Assembly (NCBI GenBank): GCA_948146395.1
Contig: OX411555.1
Span: 41,939,225 to 42,003,224 of the forward strand
Source: Fragum whitleyi
Lineage: Eukaryota > Mollusca > Bivalvia > Cardiida > Cardiidae
Direction: 5' to 3'
DNA: 64,000 nucleotides
Of this stretch, positions 35,863 to 45,919 are shown piece after piece (the stretch's first letter is position 1; every line of letters starts with the position of its first letter). The notes below the pieces were generated by a model. It saw nothing but the letters and a program-made list of their open reading frames with translations. It was not told the origin of the DNA and did no database searches. Both the position numbers and the translations under genes were made by a program.

Positions 35863-36229
35863 TCAAGTAACACACATGGATGGGAGACCAACATTGAAAA
35901 AGGATTTATATACTACTGCAAGGGATCAATCTGTGCCAAATGAATTCAGATTGGGAGTCTAGTTTGCAAACAAAAACGCTATGTCGGTAGCAATATTACA
36001 AAAGCTTTTGGTGCAGAGACACATTTACCAATGGCCAGCAGTCATATGACAAGATCGAGGTCATCTAACAAGATAAAAATATATTTTAGCAAAATCTTAA
36101 ATAATTTGCATTTAGATAGATACCCTTGATATGCATCTGAAGAAAACAGGGTAGAGGTCAGCTGACCAGGTCATCAATCAAAGCTGAATTAATGGAAATT
36201 TGCAGTTTTTGTGGCCTCTTTGCTGCTTA

Positions 36230-36460
36230 TAGCTTTTTTATGCCCCCCCCTCCACCCTTCTCAAAACAGGAGATATATTGCTTTGCACTTGTTGTTCGGT
36301 CTGTCCGTAGACAGTTTTTGTCTGGAGTATATCCCAAAAAGTATGCAAGCTGGTATTGTGAAATTTCATAGGTGGATAGATTTCATTAAGGATTTGTGAA
36401 TTCCTGATGAGTGAAATTTCTCTATCAATCAGGGATCATTTTTGTGTAAGATCTGTGCAA
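36230..36460 (+). repeat. ATGCCCCC-headed dispersed repeat fragment
   Basis: Starts TTTATGCCCCCCCC, with 'atatattgctttgcacttgt' and 'gtctgtccgtagacag' (a decayed GTCTGTCC tetranucleotide), then 'tatcccaaaaagtatgcaag'. Sister of the hairpin-headed repeat at 49,490. In the last intron of the candidate gene. Confidence 0.6.
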
Positions 36461-36715
36461 ATTCTCTAATTTTTCCACCAGAAATCTCATTCAAATTGGC
36501 TAAATGAGGGAAAATATCACAGCAAAATGTATTTTAATAAAGGATTTGGTTCACATTGCCATTGAAAACTCAGTATTTCTCAAAAGTTCAACTGAATGAG
36601 ATTTTTCAAACTGAAATTCTGAGCAAGAATTATTCCTACTATATGCTAGCAACCAAATGCACGCAATCTATTCATACTAGGACATCAAAATAAATTAATA
36701 TTTTTTTTATTTCAG

Positions 36716-36826
36716 GAGCTTGGGTTTGTGGTTACAGAACCCCTGACATTAAATTCTCAGCTAACCTCCAGAACTGTTGTGTATGTTGCAAACGAAGAGA
36801 CTGTTGACATCACCAACAATCGATAA
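36716..36826 (+). CDS. Candidate gene, last exon, copy 1
   Basis: The T-rich acceptor 'ttttttttatttcag' ends at 36,715. Phase 0 continues from the previous exon for 36 codons, ELGFVVTEPLTLNSQLTSRT ... ETVDITNNR, then TAA at 36,824-36,826. Together the three exons give about 144 residues with no signal peptide or transmembrane segment visible. Identical in copy 2 (57,157-57,267). The protein family is unknown to me, and no clear AATAAA was found close downstream. Confidence 0.5.
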   Translation, partial: ELGFVVTEPLTLNSQLTSRTVVYVANEETVDITNNR

Positions 36827-37673
36827 GGCATGCAGCTTCTAGAGAATATACTTTATGGATTTTCGGTAGACGAGAAGGCAGAAGGATAGAAGGATAGTCC
36901 CAGTGTGATGTTTGATAAAGAACTTATTCACTAAACTATGTGGTGCTTTGAGAGTTTTCATACCACCAAACCACAAATACATACTTATTTTAATGAATTT
37001 CAAAAAGCACTTTGAACTGTGTCTTGAAATCCAATTTAGTCTGCAATTGTGATTTGATCAAAGATTTTCTTGTCCTTGGACAAGATCCAAAGGAAAATCT
37101 ACTTGACAACTGAAAAAAAGTTCAAGTGGGACAAGTCAAGCGAATGAGTTCTACACTCCTGAACAATCATCTCCAACAGTTCCTTTTTATAGTGATTTTG
37201 AAATATTCAGGTCTACCTTTCCATGGAGAAGTGACACTCACAAACCGACTCCACTTACTTGTCTTTTTTCTTCATTATCTAATTATCCTTTAATCACATT
37301 TACCACCCAACTCTAAAAATATCGTCGGAGAGGAAATTTAACATGTGCTTTCTTTTCCAACAATTCATCATATTCTATAGGACACTAAATCTAAGTACTT
37401 AATTAATTACTTTATATTGAATTAAATATTTAAGAAGTCATCTGCAAACCATTTCAGTTCAGACTGTCTATTAATTCTGAGACTTCACTTGTCCAGATTA
37501 AAATCAGCTCGTCTGTGCTGCTTAGTGGACATCTCTGGCAGCTTTTTTCAGAACCACTCTTGTTATAATGTAGGCCTGTGGGAGTATTATCAAATATTCT
37601 GTGCTGTAATTGACCTGGCAGTGACAAATTGACATATTTACTTGTATTTTATTGATTTTTGCAAGCTAACCTG
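36827..37673. other. 3' flank of the candidate gene
   Basis: Presumed 3' untranslated and intergenic sequence. No further exon or repeat recognised. Confidence 0.4.
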
Positions 37674-37697
37674 AGCACATCGTACTCAAGGTGAGCT
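37674..37697. repeat. AGCTcACCT...AGGTGAGCT terminal hairpin 1
   Basis: AGCTAACCTGAGCAC and GTACTCAAGGTGAGCT form an imperfect hairpin followed by 'tttgtgatc'. The same hairpin type closes repeats at 42,182, 43,765, 45,145, 47,337 and 49,171. Confidence 0.65.
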
Positions 37698-37739
37698 TTT
37701 GTGATCATTGAATGTCCATCGTCTGTAATTTGTTGTCAT

Positions 37740-38475
37740 CAATTTTAGTGTTTACACTCTAGAGGCCACAAATATTATCCAATCTTCATGAAACTTGGTC
37801 AGAATGTTGGTCATATCACAAGGATGAACCCTATTGAAAATGGGATGGATCCATGCCATATCAAGGGAAAAGGGCCTTAATGACAATTTTCATGTTTACA
37901 TTCTAGAGGCCACAAATATGACCCAATCTAAATGAAACTTGGTCAGAATGTTGGTCAGGTCAAAAGGATAAACCCATTTGAAAATGGGGAGGATTCATGC
38001 AAAATCACAGGAAAAGGGGCCTTAATGATAATTTTCTTGTTTACAAAAATCGATGGTTCAGCGTGAAACAGTTGTAACTTCCTTTATGTTTAAAGGGAGT
38101 TACAACTGTTTCATGCTGAACCATTGAACATAATCCAAATTTCATGAAACTTGGTAAGATTGTTGATAATGAATATCCTTGCCATATCATGGCCACAAAA
38201 ATGGCCTGAATCTTCATGAAACCTGGTCAGAATGTTGATCAGATCACAAGGATGAACTGAATTGAAAATGGGAAGGATCCATGCTATATCATGGGAAAAT
38301 GGGTCTTAATGACAATTTTCCTGTTTACCCTCTTGAGGCTACAAATATGGCCCAATCTTCATGAAACTTGGTCAGAATGTAAGTCAGGTCAAATGGATTA
38401 ACCCTTTTGAAAATGGGAAGGATCTTTGCCATATCACAGGAAAAGGGGACTCAATGATAATTTTATTGTTACAAC
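37740..38475 (+). repeat. ~144-bp tandem array ('gaaacttggtcagaatgt')
   Basis: The phrase GAAACTTGGTCAGAATGT or variants recur near 37,791, 37,935, 38,147, 38,219 and 38,364, most intervals being 144-145 bp. Each unit carries 'gaggccacaaatatg' and 'aaaatgggaaggatccatg'. A 72-bp foldback (38,053-38,124) interrupts the array. Confidence 0.8.
38053..38124. repeat. Perfect-looking foldback, 33-bp arms
   Basis: Arms 38,053-38,085 and 38,092-38,124 match at 31 of 33 positions (ATGGTTCAGCGTGAAACAGT / ACTGTTTCATGCTGAACCAT). Loop ATGTTT. It lies between tandem units, as expected of a small insertion. The duplicate is at 58,494-58,565. Confidence 0.85.
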
Positions 38476-38812
38476 AAGAGGCCACAATTTTGCCATATAG
38501 ACATATAGAAATAATAGACAGCCGAGCGTTGGCACCCGCTTGCGATGCTCTTGTTAGAACCTTGACTTAGTCAGATGACCTTGGCCTCAAAAAATGTGTA
38601 ACTGATAAAGGAACATTAATGCCTAATTAAAGTATTGTAAGCTCAATAGTGTTCAAGGTATAGGACAATATTTAGTTTGCAGGTCAAGTTTTTGCAGAGA
38701 GAGAGACAGACAGTCAGTAGGGGAAAGGTCAAGCCATGTTACAAGGTCAAGGTCAACATTTTGAAGAAAAAATGCTGTTAAGGGGGATTTGTGTTTAACA
38801 CAATCTTGTTTT
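38474..38812. repeat. AACAAGAG-headed repeat ending in ACAATCTTGTTT
   Basis: Opens ACAACAAGAGGCCACAATTT, holds 'gccttggcctc' and AAGGTCAAGGTCA blocks, and closes AAATGCTGTTAAGGGGG and 'gtgtttaacacaatcttgtt', the same 3' signature as the element that follows. Confidence 0.6.
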
Positions 38813-39945
38813 TATGCCCCCGTATCGAAAGATCGGGGGCATATTGTTTTACCGTTGTCCGTCTGTCCGTCTGTCCGTCTGTCCGTCCGTCTGTCTGTCT
38901 GTCTGTCTGTCTGTCTGCAAAAGTTAACCAAAAAACTTAACATTGCCAATATCTTCAAGCCTATTCCAGATACAAAGCTCATATTTGGCATGATGATAGA
39001 TCTCAATGATCCGCATCTGCTGATACCAAAGTCAAGGTCATGTGACAAGGTCAAGGTCATTTCTCAAGGTCAAATAACTCAAAAAGTTAACCAAAAAACT
39101 TAACATTGCCAATATCTTCAAGCCTATTCAAGATACAAGGCTCATATTTGGCATGATGATAGATCTCAATGATCCGCATCTGCTGATACCAAAGTCAAGG
39201 TCATGTGACAAGGTCAAGGTCATTTCTCAAGGTCAAATAACTCAAAAAGTTAACCAAAAAACTTAACATTGCCAATATCTTCAAGCCTATTCAAGATACA
39301 AGGCTCATTTTTGGCATGATGATAGATCTCAATGATCCGCATCTGCTGGTACCAAAGTCAAGGTCAGTTGACAAGGTCAAGGTCATCTTTCAAGGTCAAA
39401 TAACTCAAAAAGTTAACCAAAAAACTTAACATTGCCAATATCTTCAAGCCTATTCAAGATACAAGGCTCATATTTGGCATGATGATAGATCTCAATGATC
39501 CGCATCTGCTGATACCAAAGTCAAGGTCATGTGACAAGGTCAAGGTCATTTCTCAAGGTCAAATAACTCAAAAAGTTAACCAAAAAACTTAACATTGCCA
39601 ATATCTTCAAGCCTATTCAAGATACAAGGCTCATATTTGGCATGATGATAGATCTCAATGATCCGCATCTGCTGATACCAAAGTCAAGGTCATGTGACAA
39701 GGTCAAGGTCATTTCTCAAGGTCAAATAACTCAAAAAGTTAACCAAAAAACTTAACATTGCCAATATCTTCAAGCCTATTCAAGATACAAGGCTCATATT
39801 TGGCATGATGATAGATCTCAATGATCCTCATCCGCTGGTACCAAAGTCAAGGTCATGTGACAAGGTCAAGGTCATTTCTCAAGGTCAAACTTTAAAAAAA
39901 ATGCTGTTACGGGGGCATTCGTGTTTCACAAACACATCTTGTTTC
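38813..39945 (+). mobile_element. Pearl/Helentron-like element with six 163-bp units
   Basis: Head: hairpin TATGCCCCCGTATC-GAAA-GATCGGGGGCATA (38,813-38,843). Then comes a GTCC/GTCT tetranucleotide (38,857-38,917) and a tandem array whose 'aagttaaccaaaaaacttaa' start recurs at 38,921, 39,084, 39,247, 39,410, 39,573 and 39,736, exactly 163 bp apart. Tail: 'aaatgctgttacgggggcat' and hairpin GTGTTT-CAC-AAACAC before ATCTTGTTT. Bivalve pearl elements are known for ~160-bp tandem cores next to ACRG-type tetranucleotides and are grouped with Helentron-like elements. No protein is encoded. The duplicate is at 59,254-60,386. Confidence 0.85.
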
Positions 39946-40360
39946 TTATTTAGTTCACTTACAAAAAAAAGAGAAAACATTTAATATAAGGGGATTACTG
40001 AACTGACCCACTTGGCAATATTCATCTGTTCAAGGGTATGAAAATGCCAACTTTGTATGTAAAAATCTGCCATCTAATAGAAAACTAATGCCCATGCTAT
40101 TTCTTTGTATAATAAATTAATTATACTGCAACTAAACATTTGCATTTGTTTGCTTTTTACATGTTTAAGATCCATTGGCCTAAAGGCCACTGGGTCTGAT
40201 TTCATGGTTAAGTGCCCATCATCCATTTGTTTACATTTACTTTAGAAATATCCTGGACCGAAACTGTTGAATGAACTCAGGTAATACTAGGTATAAACTA
40301 TCAAAACCATTCTTCAGAAACTAATTGATAAATCTAAAACCAAATTCACTGGAATGAATT
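39946..40360. other. No recognised feature
   Basis: AT-rich spacer between repeats, with 'ccattggcctaaaggccact' as a small palindrome near 40,171. Confidence 0.4.
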
Positions 40361-40805
40361 TTAGCTCTACTGGACGAAGTCCAGCGGCTATTGTCATGGC
40401 AGATTGTCTGTGAATTCGTCTGTCCCTCGGTCAGTGTTAATTTTCTTTAAATATCTTCTCCTCCCAAACCAATGAGCAAAACTTGGTAGAAATGATCCTT
40501 GGGTGACCATCTTAAATTGTTCAAAAAATTTTGATTGACCCCAAAATATGGGCGTGGCATTTTTCACTTTAAAATCTTTTAAAATCTTTTCCTTCCAAAC
40601 CATTGGGCCGATCTCAATGAAACTTTGCATGGATGTTCCTTTGGTGAGCCTTTACTTAAATTGTTAAAGAAATTTTGATTGACCCAAAAATTTGGGCGAG
40701 GGTGGGGCTTTCTTTGAGCCCTGACATCTCCTGAACCACTTGCCCAATTTCAATGAAACTTTAATAGAATGTTCCTTGGGTGACTATTTGAAGAACATCT
40801 CCTTC
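40361..40805 (-). repeat. Dispersed repeat, reverse, with TAGCTC...TGGACGAAGTCCA hairpin
   Basis: Terminal hairpin CTGGAC-GAA-GTCCAG (40,370-40,384) in 'tttagctctactggacgaag', then a GTCTGTCC vestige and two units with 'gattgaccccaaaatatggg'. It faces the forward units at 41.6-42.2 kb, so the two form a large interrupted inverted repeat. Confidence 0.7.
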
Positions 40806-41640
40806 TGAACCTTATATTTTAATAAGATGGGTAAATGGGTGCAGGTGCATTGTGATTAAGTATTTAGGTGCAATGTGGACCAGAACCAGTTAATTATTAC
40901 AAAATAGGTCTTCAGAGATGTCGGAGTGTTTATGTATTCATTTAAAGTAAGCTTCATTTAATGAAAGTCTAAAGATGTTAAAAGTCAGTAGAGCATACAG
41001 GCCCTCTTGTTGACATATCACATTGCTATAGATATTGGATGAAACACATAAATTCTACAGGTGTGTGGAGTATTCTTACAATACCTGTGTGCGTCTACTA
41101 TTCTTACAATACCCAGTACATGCTAAAGTTTTGAGAAACAAAGGATGTAGGTCATGATTTGCTAATTGGAGAAAAAACTCAAGCCTAGGTCTTAGCAATC
41201 TTGGAATCTCTGATTGATACTTTGTATGTTAAGTTTGAATCAGATTTCTCAATTGGATACTTAGACATTGAGCAGACTTTCCATTAAAACGCAATACTTC
41301 TTTCAAATGTCAGTGGGTTGCAATCACAATAGGTCGAGCATAACTCTGTTTGATACTGATTATGTTGGAAACCAAAACCAATGAAGAATTGCCAATTAGT
41401 CATGTGACCATTTTAAAGCAACAAAAATAATGGCAGACGTTTCATCAAAGGGCTATAATTCTTTCAAAACTCAATGGACCATAACCACAGAACAAGGTGG
41501 CCAAAATGGTCCTAAATTGCTCAATTGAAATTTGTTGGTCCAGTGGAGCTCACCCAAGTAACTTTCTGACAAAGTTTCATTCACATTGCCTAATTGTTGA
41601 ATAGGAGTTTTATTCAAAGATTTTTAAGCGAGAATAGATG
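40806..41640. other. No recognised feature
   Basis: No gene seen. Direct repeat 'ttcttacaatac' at about 41,074 and 41,102. Confidence 0.4.
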
Positions 41641-42215
41641 CTGTCAACCCATTCACTATTGAGTCGCTTCAAATAAGCCCTTCCCTGCCACGCCCACATT
41701 TATGGACCAATTAAATTTTTGCAAACAATTTTGAAAAGGGTCACCCAAGGAATAATTCTGGTATTATTTCATTGAAATCGTCCCAGTGGTTCAGGAGGAG
41801 ATGTTGTTCAAGGATTTCGGGCTCATAATAAGCCCCCACCCTACCACGCCCATATTAATAGGCCAATGAAAATTTCTCAAACAATTTTGAAAGGGGTCAC
41901 CCAAGGAACCTTCTGGTAAAGTTTCATTGAAATTGGCCCAGTGGTTCAGGAGGAGATGTCGTTCAAAGATTTCGAACTCAATATAAGCCCTGCCCTGCCC
42001 CCCCCCCCCTGCCCTGCCCCCCGTACTAATGGGCCAATCAGAATTTCGCGAACAATTTTCAAAGATTGTCACCCACGGAACACTCTGGGAAAGTTTAATT
42101 GAAATCGGCCCAGTGGTTCAGAAGAAGAAGAAGTTATTCTAAATTGTTGACAACGGATGACGTACTCAGGGTTACCCTTATAGCTTCCCTTGAGCATGGT
42201 GTACTCAGGTGAGCT
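41641..42215 (+). repeat. Dispersed repeat, three to four units, with terminal hairpin 2
   Basis: Units of about 150 bp ('gtcacccaaggaac', 'ggcccagtggttcaggagga', 'agcccccaccctaccacgcc'). Contains a C-run at 41,998-42,009 (18 bp long in copy 2). Ends 'caacggatgac' and hairpin AGCTTCCCTTGAGCAT / GTACTCAGGTGAGCT (42,182-42,215). Confidence 0.8.
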
Positions 42216-43075
42216 AAAAGTTAGTACATCTCTGATACTGACTGAAATCTGAATCAAATCACTCAATAACTTGCAGAGAAGTTAAGCAGACAGTATTTTT
42301 AGATTCACTGTATTTGTAGAAAATCCAAGGAAATGCTAAATAGCATTAGCCCTGGTGTTCTCTTGGGTATTGCCAAACAAAATTTCTATATTTCTTGTAT
42401 AGGTAAAGGCATTCAACTGAAACTTGGTCCACATGTTCACAACATACTGTACTATCATGGAGGTAGCTCTGGATACATTTTGTACCAAATGTGTCCTTTT
42501 TTATTACTTAGGAAATACAAATCAAATCTATCCATTATTTCTTGAAATAATTGCTGTAAGTTGCTACAGAAATAAAGGCAGTCTTATTTCAATGGACTGT
42601 CACTAAAACAGGATATGCACATGTCTGACTTATTAGCTGATCCTGATCAAAATAATGTGTGAAGTATAAATCAGATAAGATTAGAAATAAAAGTGCTCCT
42701 GTTAGCATTTGTGATCCCACTATGTATGTCTGATGTCTATCAGGTGTCTCCAAAATTATAATTTCAATGCGCTTTGGTGAGCTTAAAATAATAGTCATCC
42801 ACAGTTGAAACAAGAGAGTAGGTATACCATATTTGTCAATGAAAAGTAGATATATTTAAGGCAAAGCATTCTCTCAAGTCAGTCAATATAAAGGGGATGG
42901 AAATTTCATATTTGCAAAAGTAATATTCAAATTAGAAAACAAACAACAGTAGGTTATGAAAGACACCAGCATTCAGAAGCATTCATAGGATTTATAACTT
43001 CTTCAAAATTGAAACCTTGCAAGCAATAAGGAGTTTTTATATACATGTGTACCTGTAACTAATACGTAATCCAAG
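42216..43075. other. No recognised feature
   Basis: Short frames (65-74 codons) on both strands have no motifs. AACAAGAG at about 42,810 hints at another decayed repeat edge. Confidence 0.4.
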
Positions 43076-43255
43076 AGGCCCAATAGGGCCTATGAAGCTC
43101 CTTTGTCTATAAGACCTGCGTTCAGGATGAAAACATTAGCGAAGCGCTTTTGAACTGATACCCTGCTCTGCACATACATGTATGTGCATGTGCAGAGCCA
43201 GGTATCATCTCAAAGTGCTCGCGAAAAGTTTTTACATCCTGAACAAAGGGCAGGT
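43076..43255. mobile_element. Foldback element with ~65-75-bp arms
   Basis: After hairpin AGGCCC-AATA-GGGCCT (43,076-43,091), the stretch 43,114-43,255 is an imperfect palindrome centred on ACATACATGTATGT. ACCTGCGTTCAGGATGAAAA pairs with TTTTTACATCCTGAAC ... GCAGGT, and GATACCCTGCTCTGCACAT with ATGTGCAGAGCCAGGTATC, with one indel of about 10 nt. Non-coding. The second copy is at 63,523-63,702. Confidence 0.8.
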
Positions 43256-43260
43256 ATTTC

Positions 43261-43798
43261 CTGATTTAATGTGATATTTCGGAAACTTTATTGCTTGTTG
43301 TCTGAAACACCCAAATTTGGGATTTGATCAAAATTTCAAAAACAAATTTTGATTGCCCACCCAAGGAACATTCCTGCTGAGTTTGGTTGAAATCTGTCCA
43401 TTGGTAACTGAGAAGATGGGGAATAATTAAACAAGAGCGCAATCACATGTGCCTGATTGTTGAGGAGAAGATGTTATTTCAAGAATTTAAAGTTGTAATA
43501 GACCCTGTATCTCAATTATTACTGAGGAGACTCAAAATAAGCCCCGCCCTGCCACAATACTAAAAAAAAAGCCCCGACCTGCAACCCACAAATTCATGGG
43601 CCAATAAAAATTTTCAACAATTTGTGAAGAGGGTCATCAAAGGAACATTCTTGTAAAGTTTCATTTAAAATTGGAGAAGTCGTTCAGGAGGACATGTCAG
43701 ATATTTTCAGATATGTTGAAGACTTCAGACATACAACAAGACAAAGACAAAATGTGATCACAAAAGCTTACCTTGAGCATATTGTGCTCAGTTAAGCT
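43261..43798 (+). repeat. Dispersed repeat with AACAAGAG start and terminal hairpin 3
   Basis: Two partial units ('gcccacccaaggaacattcc', 'agccccgccctgccacaata'), an AACAAGAG at 43,430, and the closing hairpin AGCTTACCTTGAGCATA / TGTGCTCAGTTAAGCT (43,765-43,798), immediately followed by another AACAAGAG. Confidence 0.7.
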
Positions 43799-44720
43799 AA
43801 ACAAGAGAGCTTGAATGGCCCTAAACCGTCTGAATTTCATTAGTCCAGGGATCTCATCCAAGTAACTCTTTAGCAAAGCTTCAATCACATTTGCCTAATT
43901 GTTGAATTGTAGATGTTATTCCAAGAATATAAAGTATTAATAGACTCTGCTCATCCATTTATAACTGAGGAGACTCAAAATAAGCCCTTCCTTGTCACCC
44001 CGATATTTTTGGCTCAATTAAAATTTTCAAGCAATTTTGAAAAGGGTTAAAGTTGCTAGCACTTAAAGTTTAGTAGATATGATCCGGACAAGAATGTAAG
44101 ACTAAAAACAACAAAGGCCAATAACTCAAAAAGTGGACATGGCAGCTTAACAGTTCTTGTACATGACACTTGTCCTCGAGAAGATCTATCAGTGTACAAA
44201 GTTTGAAGTTGCTAGCACTTATAGTTTAGGAGATATGATCCGGACAAGAATGTAAGGGTAAAAACAACAAAGGGCAATAACTCAAACAGTGAGCATGGCA
44301 GAGTAACGGTTGAACATGACACTTCTCCTCAATGAGATCTATAAGTGTAACTCAAAAAGTAGGTGTGGCAGAGTTATGGATCTTAAACATGACACTTCTC
44401 CTCAATGAGATCTATAAGTGTACAAAGTTTGAAGTTGCTAGCACTTATAGTTTAGGAGATATGTTCCGGACAAGAATGTAAGGGTAAAAACAACAAAGGG
44501 CAATAACTCAAACAGTGAGCATGGCAGAGTAACGGTTGAACATGACACTTCTCCTCAATGAGATCTATAAGTGTACCAAGTTTGAAGTTCCTAGCACATA
44601 TGGTTTAGAAGATATAGCCCGGACAATAGTGTGACGGACGGATGGACGGACAGACAGACGGAGGGACAGACAGAATCGAGCAAACCTATAGTCCCCCAAC
44701 TGGTAACCGGTGGGGGACTA
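43799..44720 (+). repeat. 'gttgctagcacttatagttt' tandem array with GGGGGAC hairpin
   Basis: Starts AACAAGAGAGC. Units marked by AGTTGCTAGCACTTATAG recur at about 44,051, 44,207, 44,433 and 44,586, spaced ~155 bp (one interval ~226). Ends with a GGACGGAC/GACAGACA tetranucleotide (44,635-44,672) and hairpin TAGTCCCCCAACTGG / CCGGTGGGGGACTA (44,689-44,720). Confidence 0.75.
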
Positions 44721-45177
44721 ATAAGATCAGTGGTTCAGAAGGAGATGTCATTCAAAGATTTGGGGCTCAAAATAACCCCCGTCAAGTCATACCCATATTT
44801 TAAGCCAATCAACATTAAGCAAACATTTTTTTCAAAAAGGGGTCACTTAAGGAGCATTCAGGTTAAGTTTCATTTAACCCTTTGCTGTTTAATCCCTGCT
44901 TTTTACGTGCCTGAGATTTTATGATTGAGACAAGCAATTTCTTCTTTTTCCACACTATTTTCTACCCTACTGAATGGTTATTTTTCAAATCAAATCCACT
45001 TTAAATTTTCGTCTGCAAAACCTTTGAATTTAGACAGGTCCAAAATTTTGTGAAACAGGAAAGGGTTAATTCCACACAGTGGTTCAAGAGAACAAGAAGT
45101 TTTAAGAAAGTTTACAATACATGGCGGAGTAATGGTGATCCTAAGGCTCCCCTGAGTATGTTGTGTTCAGGTGAGGT
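44721..45177 (+). repeat. Dispersed repeat fragment with terminal hairpin 4
   Basis: Contains 'gtggttcagaaggagatgtc' and 'gggctcaaaataaccccc' type sequence, a unique insert, then the hairpin GGCTCCCCTGAGTAT / GTGTTCAGGTGAGG (45,145-45,177). Confidence 0.6.
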
Positions 45178-45919
45178 AAAAACACAATCTAAGGATCATA
45201 TGTGTCAATTAATTTGAAATTTATTCAATAATTTTTCACACAAAGATTTTCTAATGATAGTGTACGGATTGACAGATAGCCAGGCAAGAAACACTCACTG
45301 TTTACTTTAAGTCCTCAAGTGCGCTTACAAGTGTAATTAAGTGAAAAATTATGGTATGTGTTCTAAGCAAAATAAAATATTCAAGAGGGTTTTCTGTTCA
45401 GTCGTTTGATCTCTAGACACTTAATTTATTACATATTTTCAATGTTGTTATGAGGGACACAGGCAATGTTTGTTGAGAAATTCTTCTTGGATCCACATCT
45501 CAGAGCTTCAATGATGATCTATGCGCCATTTCCTTCGCACATCCTGCTCTACTTTCATCATTAAGATATATTGGTACAAGTGTCTTTGGGTTTCCAAATT
45601 TGATGTTTTGAAGTTGATGGCTGTTCAGATGTAAGTTTTGGTCTATCTGAAAAAAGATTAATATTAAATATAACATCACACACCATAAATTAATGATAAC
45701 AGGTTATAGGTGATATAGAAGAAAACCACAACTGGGTGCCATGCTTGTTTGTAGGTACTTGATAGTGAACAAGGATGTGAATTGTACATATATGCCCCTT
45801 GCAGTGCTTGTTCCCTAAAGAGGGCCATAGTGGCACTAAATCACTCACCTGGGTTTACTGTCTAAGTTCTAATCCAATCAATATATTTGTCTAAGATCAA
45901 ATCAAAACAATAAATTTGA
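45178..45919. other. No recognised feature
   Basis: AT-rich spacer. No gene seen. Confidence 0.4.

Noticed and set aside
38789..39103. 104-codon frame and its antisense 82-codon frame, both duplicated at 59.2 kb
   Set aside because: They lie in the tetranucleotide tract and 163-bp array of a non-coding element.
38921..39898. CRISPR-like regular array
   Set aside because: Units are 163 bp with no unique spacers, in an animal genome; it is a tandem repeat.
41791..42266. 93- and 65-codon minus frames, duplicated at 62.2-62.7 kb
   Set aside because: Antisense translations of dispersed repeat units; the duplicate differs by a C-run length change, which would only add glycines.
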